A DNA stretch of 6,719 bases from Nitrosomonadales bacterium (GTDB lineage Bacteria > Pseudomonadota > Gammaproteobacteria > Burkholderiales > SG8-41). Numbering within the stretch: position 1 is the first letter of the stretch; each line of letters opens with the position of its first letter. The DNA lies in contig VFLF01000501.1 in NCBI GenBank assembly GCA_009885185.1, positions 1-6,719 of the forward strand, written 5' to 3'. The notes beneath the pieces were generated by a model, which saw only the letters and a list, made by a program, of their open reading frames with translations, did not search any database and was not told the DNA's origin. The translations under genes were made by a program, and so were the position numbers. Below are positions 5,880 to 6,719 of this stretch, in pieces.

Positions 5880-6719
5880 ATGATAAAAGCACCTATAGCC
5901 GCTGCAGTTGGCGTATGGCTCTCGCTTGCGGGTATTGCGTCGGTGCAGGCGCAGACGCCGACATACCCCACGCGCCCCATCCGCGTGATCGTGCCCTTCG
6001 CTCCCGGCGGCCCCACTGACATCATCGGTCGTGTGATGGCGGCCAAGCTCACCGAAGCGCTGGGCCAGCAAGTGGTGATCGACAATCGTGGTGGCGCGGG
6101 CGGTAACATCGGCATGGCGATGGCGGCGCGCGCGGCGAACGACGGGTACACGTTTTTGCTGGTGAGTTCGAGCTTGATGGTGAACCCTAGCCTCTACAGC
6201 AAGCCGGGCTTCGATCCGATCAAGGATTTTATTCCGATCACCTGCGTGGCCGCGTCGTCGAACATCATCTCCGCACATGCGTCGCAGCCGTTCAAAAACG
6301 CGAAGGAACTGGTGGCCGCGGTGAAGGCAAGCCCCGGAAAATTCAACTACGCCTCGCCGGGCGCGGGCACCACGCCGCATTTGTCAGGCGAGCTGATGCG
6401 TTTGTCGCTCGGCATCGACATTGCGCACATTCCGTACACCGGCGCGGGCCCGGTGGTGCAGGCGGTGCTGGCCAATCAGGTGACCACCGGCATCACGGCG
6501 GTGCCACCAGTCGCGCCGCACATCAAGGCGGGTTCAGTGCGCGGCATCGCGGTGTTGGCGCCCAAGCGTTCGGCGAATATTCCCGATGTGCCGACCGCGA
6601 TTGAGTCGGGTGTGGCCGGCATCGACTCCGACACCAAGCAGGGCTTCCTCGCACCAGCAGGCACGCCAAAAGAAATCGTCGAGCGCATGCATCGCGAGGT
6701 GGTGAAGCTGATGCAACTG
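5880..6719 (+). CDS. Bug/TctC-family tripartite tricarboxylate transporter substrate-binding protein, 3'-truncated
   Basis: Periplasmic solute receptor; the frame is open to the window end, giving 280 codons of a family usually about 320-330 aa, so roughly 45 residues are missing. The N-terminus is a Sec signal peptide: Lys3, a hydrophobic core, then SVQA with likely cleavage after Ala24. The mature protein starts with the family hallmark YPTRPIRVIVPFAPGG (29-44), with Asp47 at the conserved ligand-site position. Then come DNRGGAGGNIG (68-78), ANDGYTFLL (86-94), FNYASPGAGTTPH (155-167) and HIPYTGAGP (183-191), all family markers. The start is ATG at 5880: an in-frame stop at 5865-5867 rules out longer forms, and a later start would destroy the signal peptide. 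No Shine-Dalgarno is visible in the AT-rich 23-nt gap after the preceding gene. Known members bind carboxylates such as citrate, aspartate or glutamate; this ligand is unknown but is probably the substrate of the neighbouring enzymes. No TctA/TctB membrane genes are in the window, as is common for Bug genes. Confidence 0.93.
   Translation, partial: MIKAPIAAAVGVWLSLAGIASVQAQTPTYPTRPIRVIVPFAPGGPTDIIGRVMAAKLTEALGQQVVIDNRGGAGGNIGMAMAARAANDGYTFLLVSSSLMVNPSLYSKPGFDPIKDFIPITCVAASSNIISAHASQPFKNAKELVAAVKASPGKFNYASPGAGTTPHLSGELMRLSLGIDIAHIPYTGAGPVVQAVLANQVTTGITAVPPVAPHIKAGSVRGIAVLAPKRSANIPDVPTAIESGVAGIDSDTKQGFLAPAGTPKEIVERMHREVVKLMQL

Noticed and set aside
5715..6380. Minus-strand 221-residue open frame across the gap before the receptor gene
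   Set aside because: It runs through the end of one real gene, the AT-rich gap and the receptor's signal peptide region; no motif, and the + strand reading is unambiguous.

Overview
The window is GC-rich bacterial DNA with five protein genes, all on the + strand. The first is cut at its 5' end by the window edge and the last at its 3' end. The organism is probably a betaproteobacterium (Burkholderiales or a relative). Three things point there: the Bug/TctC-type periplasmic receptor at the right end, a family greatly expanded in that group; the pairing of that receptor with MmgE/PrpD genes; and two kinds of intergenic palindromic repeat typical of beta- and gammaproteobacteria. This placement is inference from gene families, not from a phylogenetic marker.

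Layout: (1) 1-1983, an old-yellow-enzyme/2,4-dienoyl-CoA-reductase-type flavoprotein with a TIM barrel, Fe-S cluster and two nucleotide-binding folds. (2) 1962-2046, an imperfect palindromic repeat that contains the last six codons of gene 1 and spans its stop. (3) 2102-2899, a metallo-beta-lactamase-fold hydrolase of the N-acyl-homoserine-lactonase-like family. (4) 2918-4324, a first MmgE/PrpD-family protein. (5) 4364-4446, a long perfect hairpin made of two inverted 20-bp units that fit the dRS3 pattern known from Neisseria. (6) 4507-5856, a second, clearly diverged MmgE/PrpD protein. (7) 5880 to the end, a Bug/TctC receptor with a Sec signal peptide, lacking only its C-terminus.

The genes look like one catabolic cluster. 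The receptor would capture a small, probably carboxylated, compound in the periplasm. The two MmgE/PrpD proteins (relatives of 2-methylcitrate dehydratase, cis-aconitate decarboxylase and iminodisuccinate epimerase) would dehydrate, isomerise or decarboxylate it. The flavoprotein would reduce or oxidise an activated C=C bond, and the MBL hydrolase would open a lactone or similar ring or ester. The substrate cannot be read from the sequence. Gaps of 18 and 23 nt (MBL to PrpD-1, PrpD-2 to receptor) suggest cotranscription; the two larger gaps (118 and 182 nt) are the ones holding repeats. No regulator, tRNA, rRNA, transposase or CRISPR array is visible.
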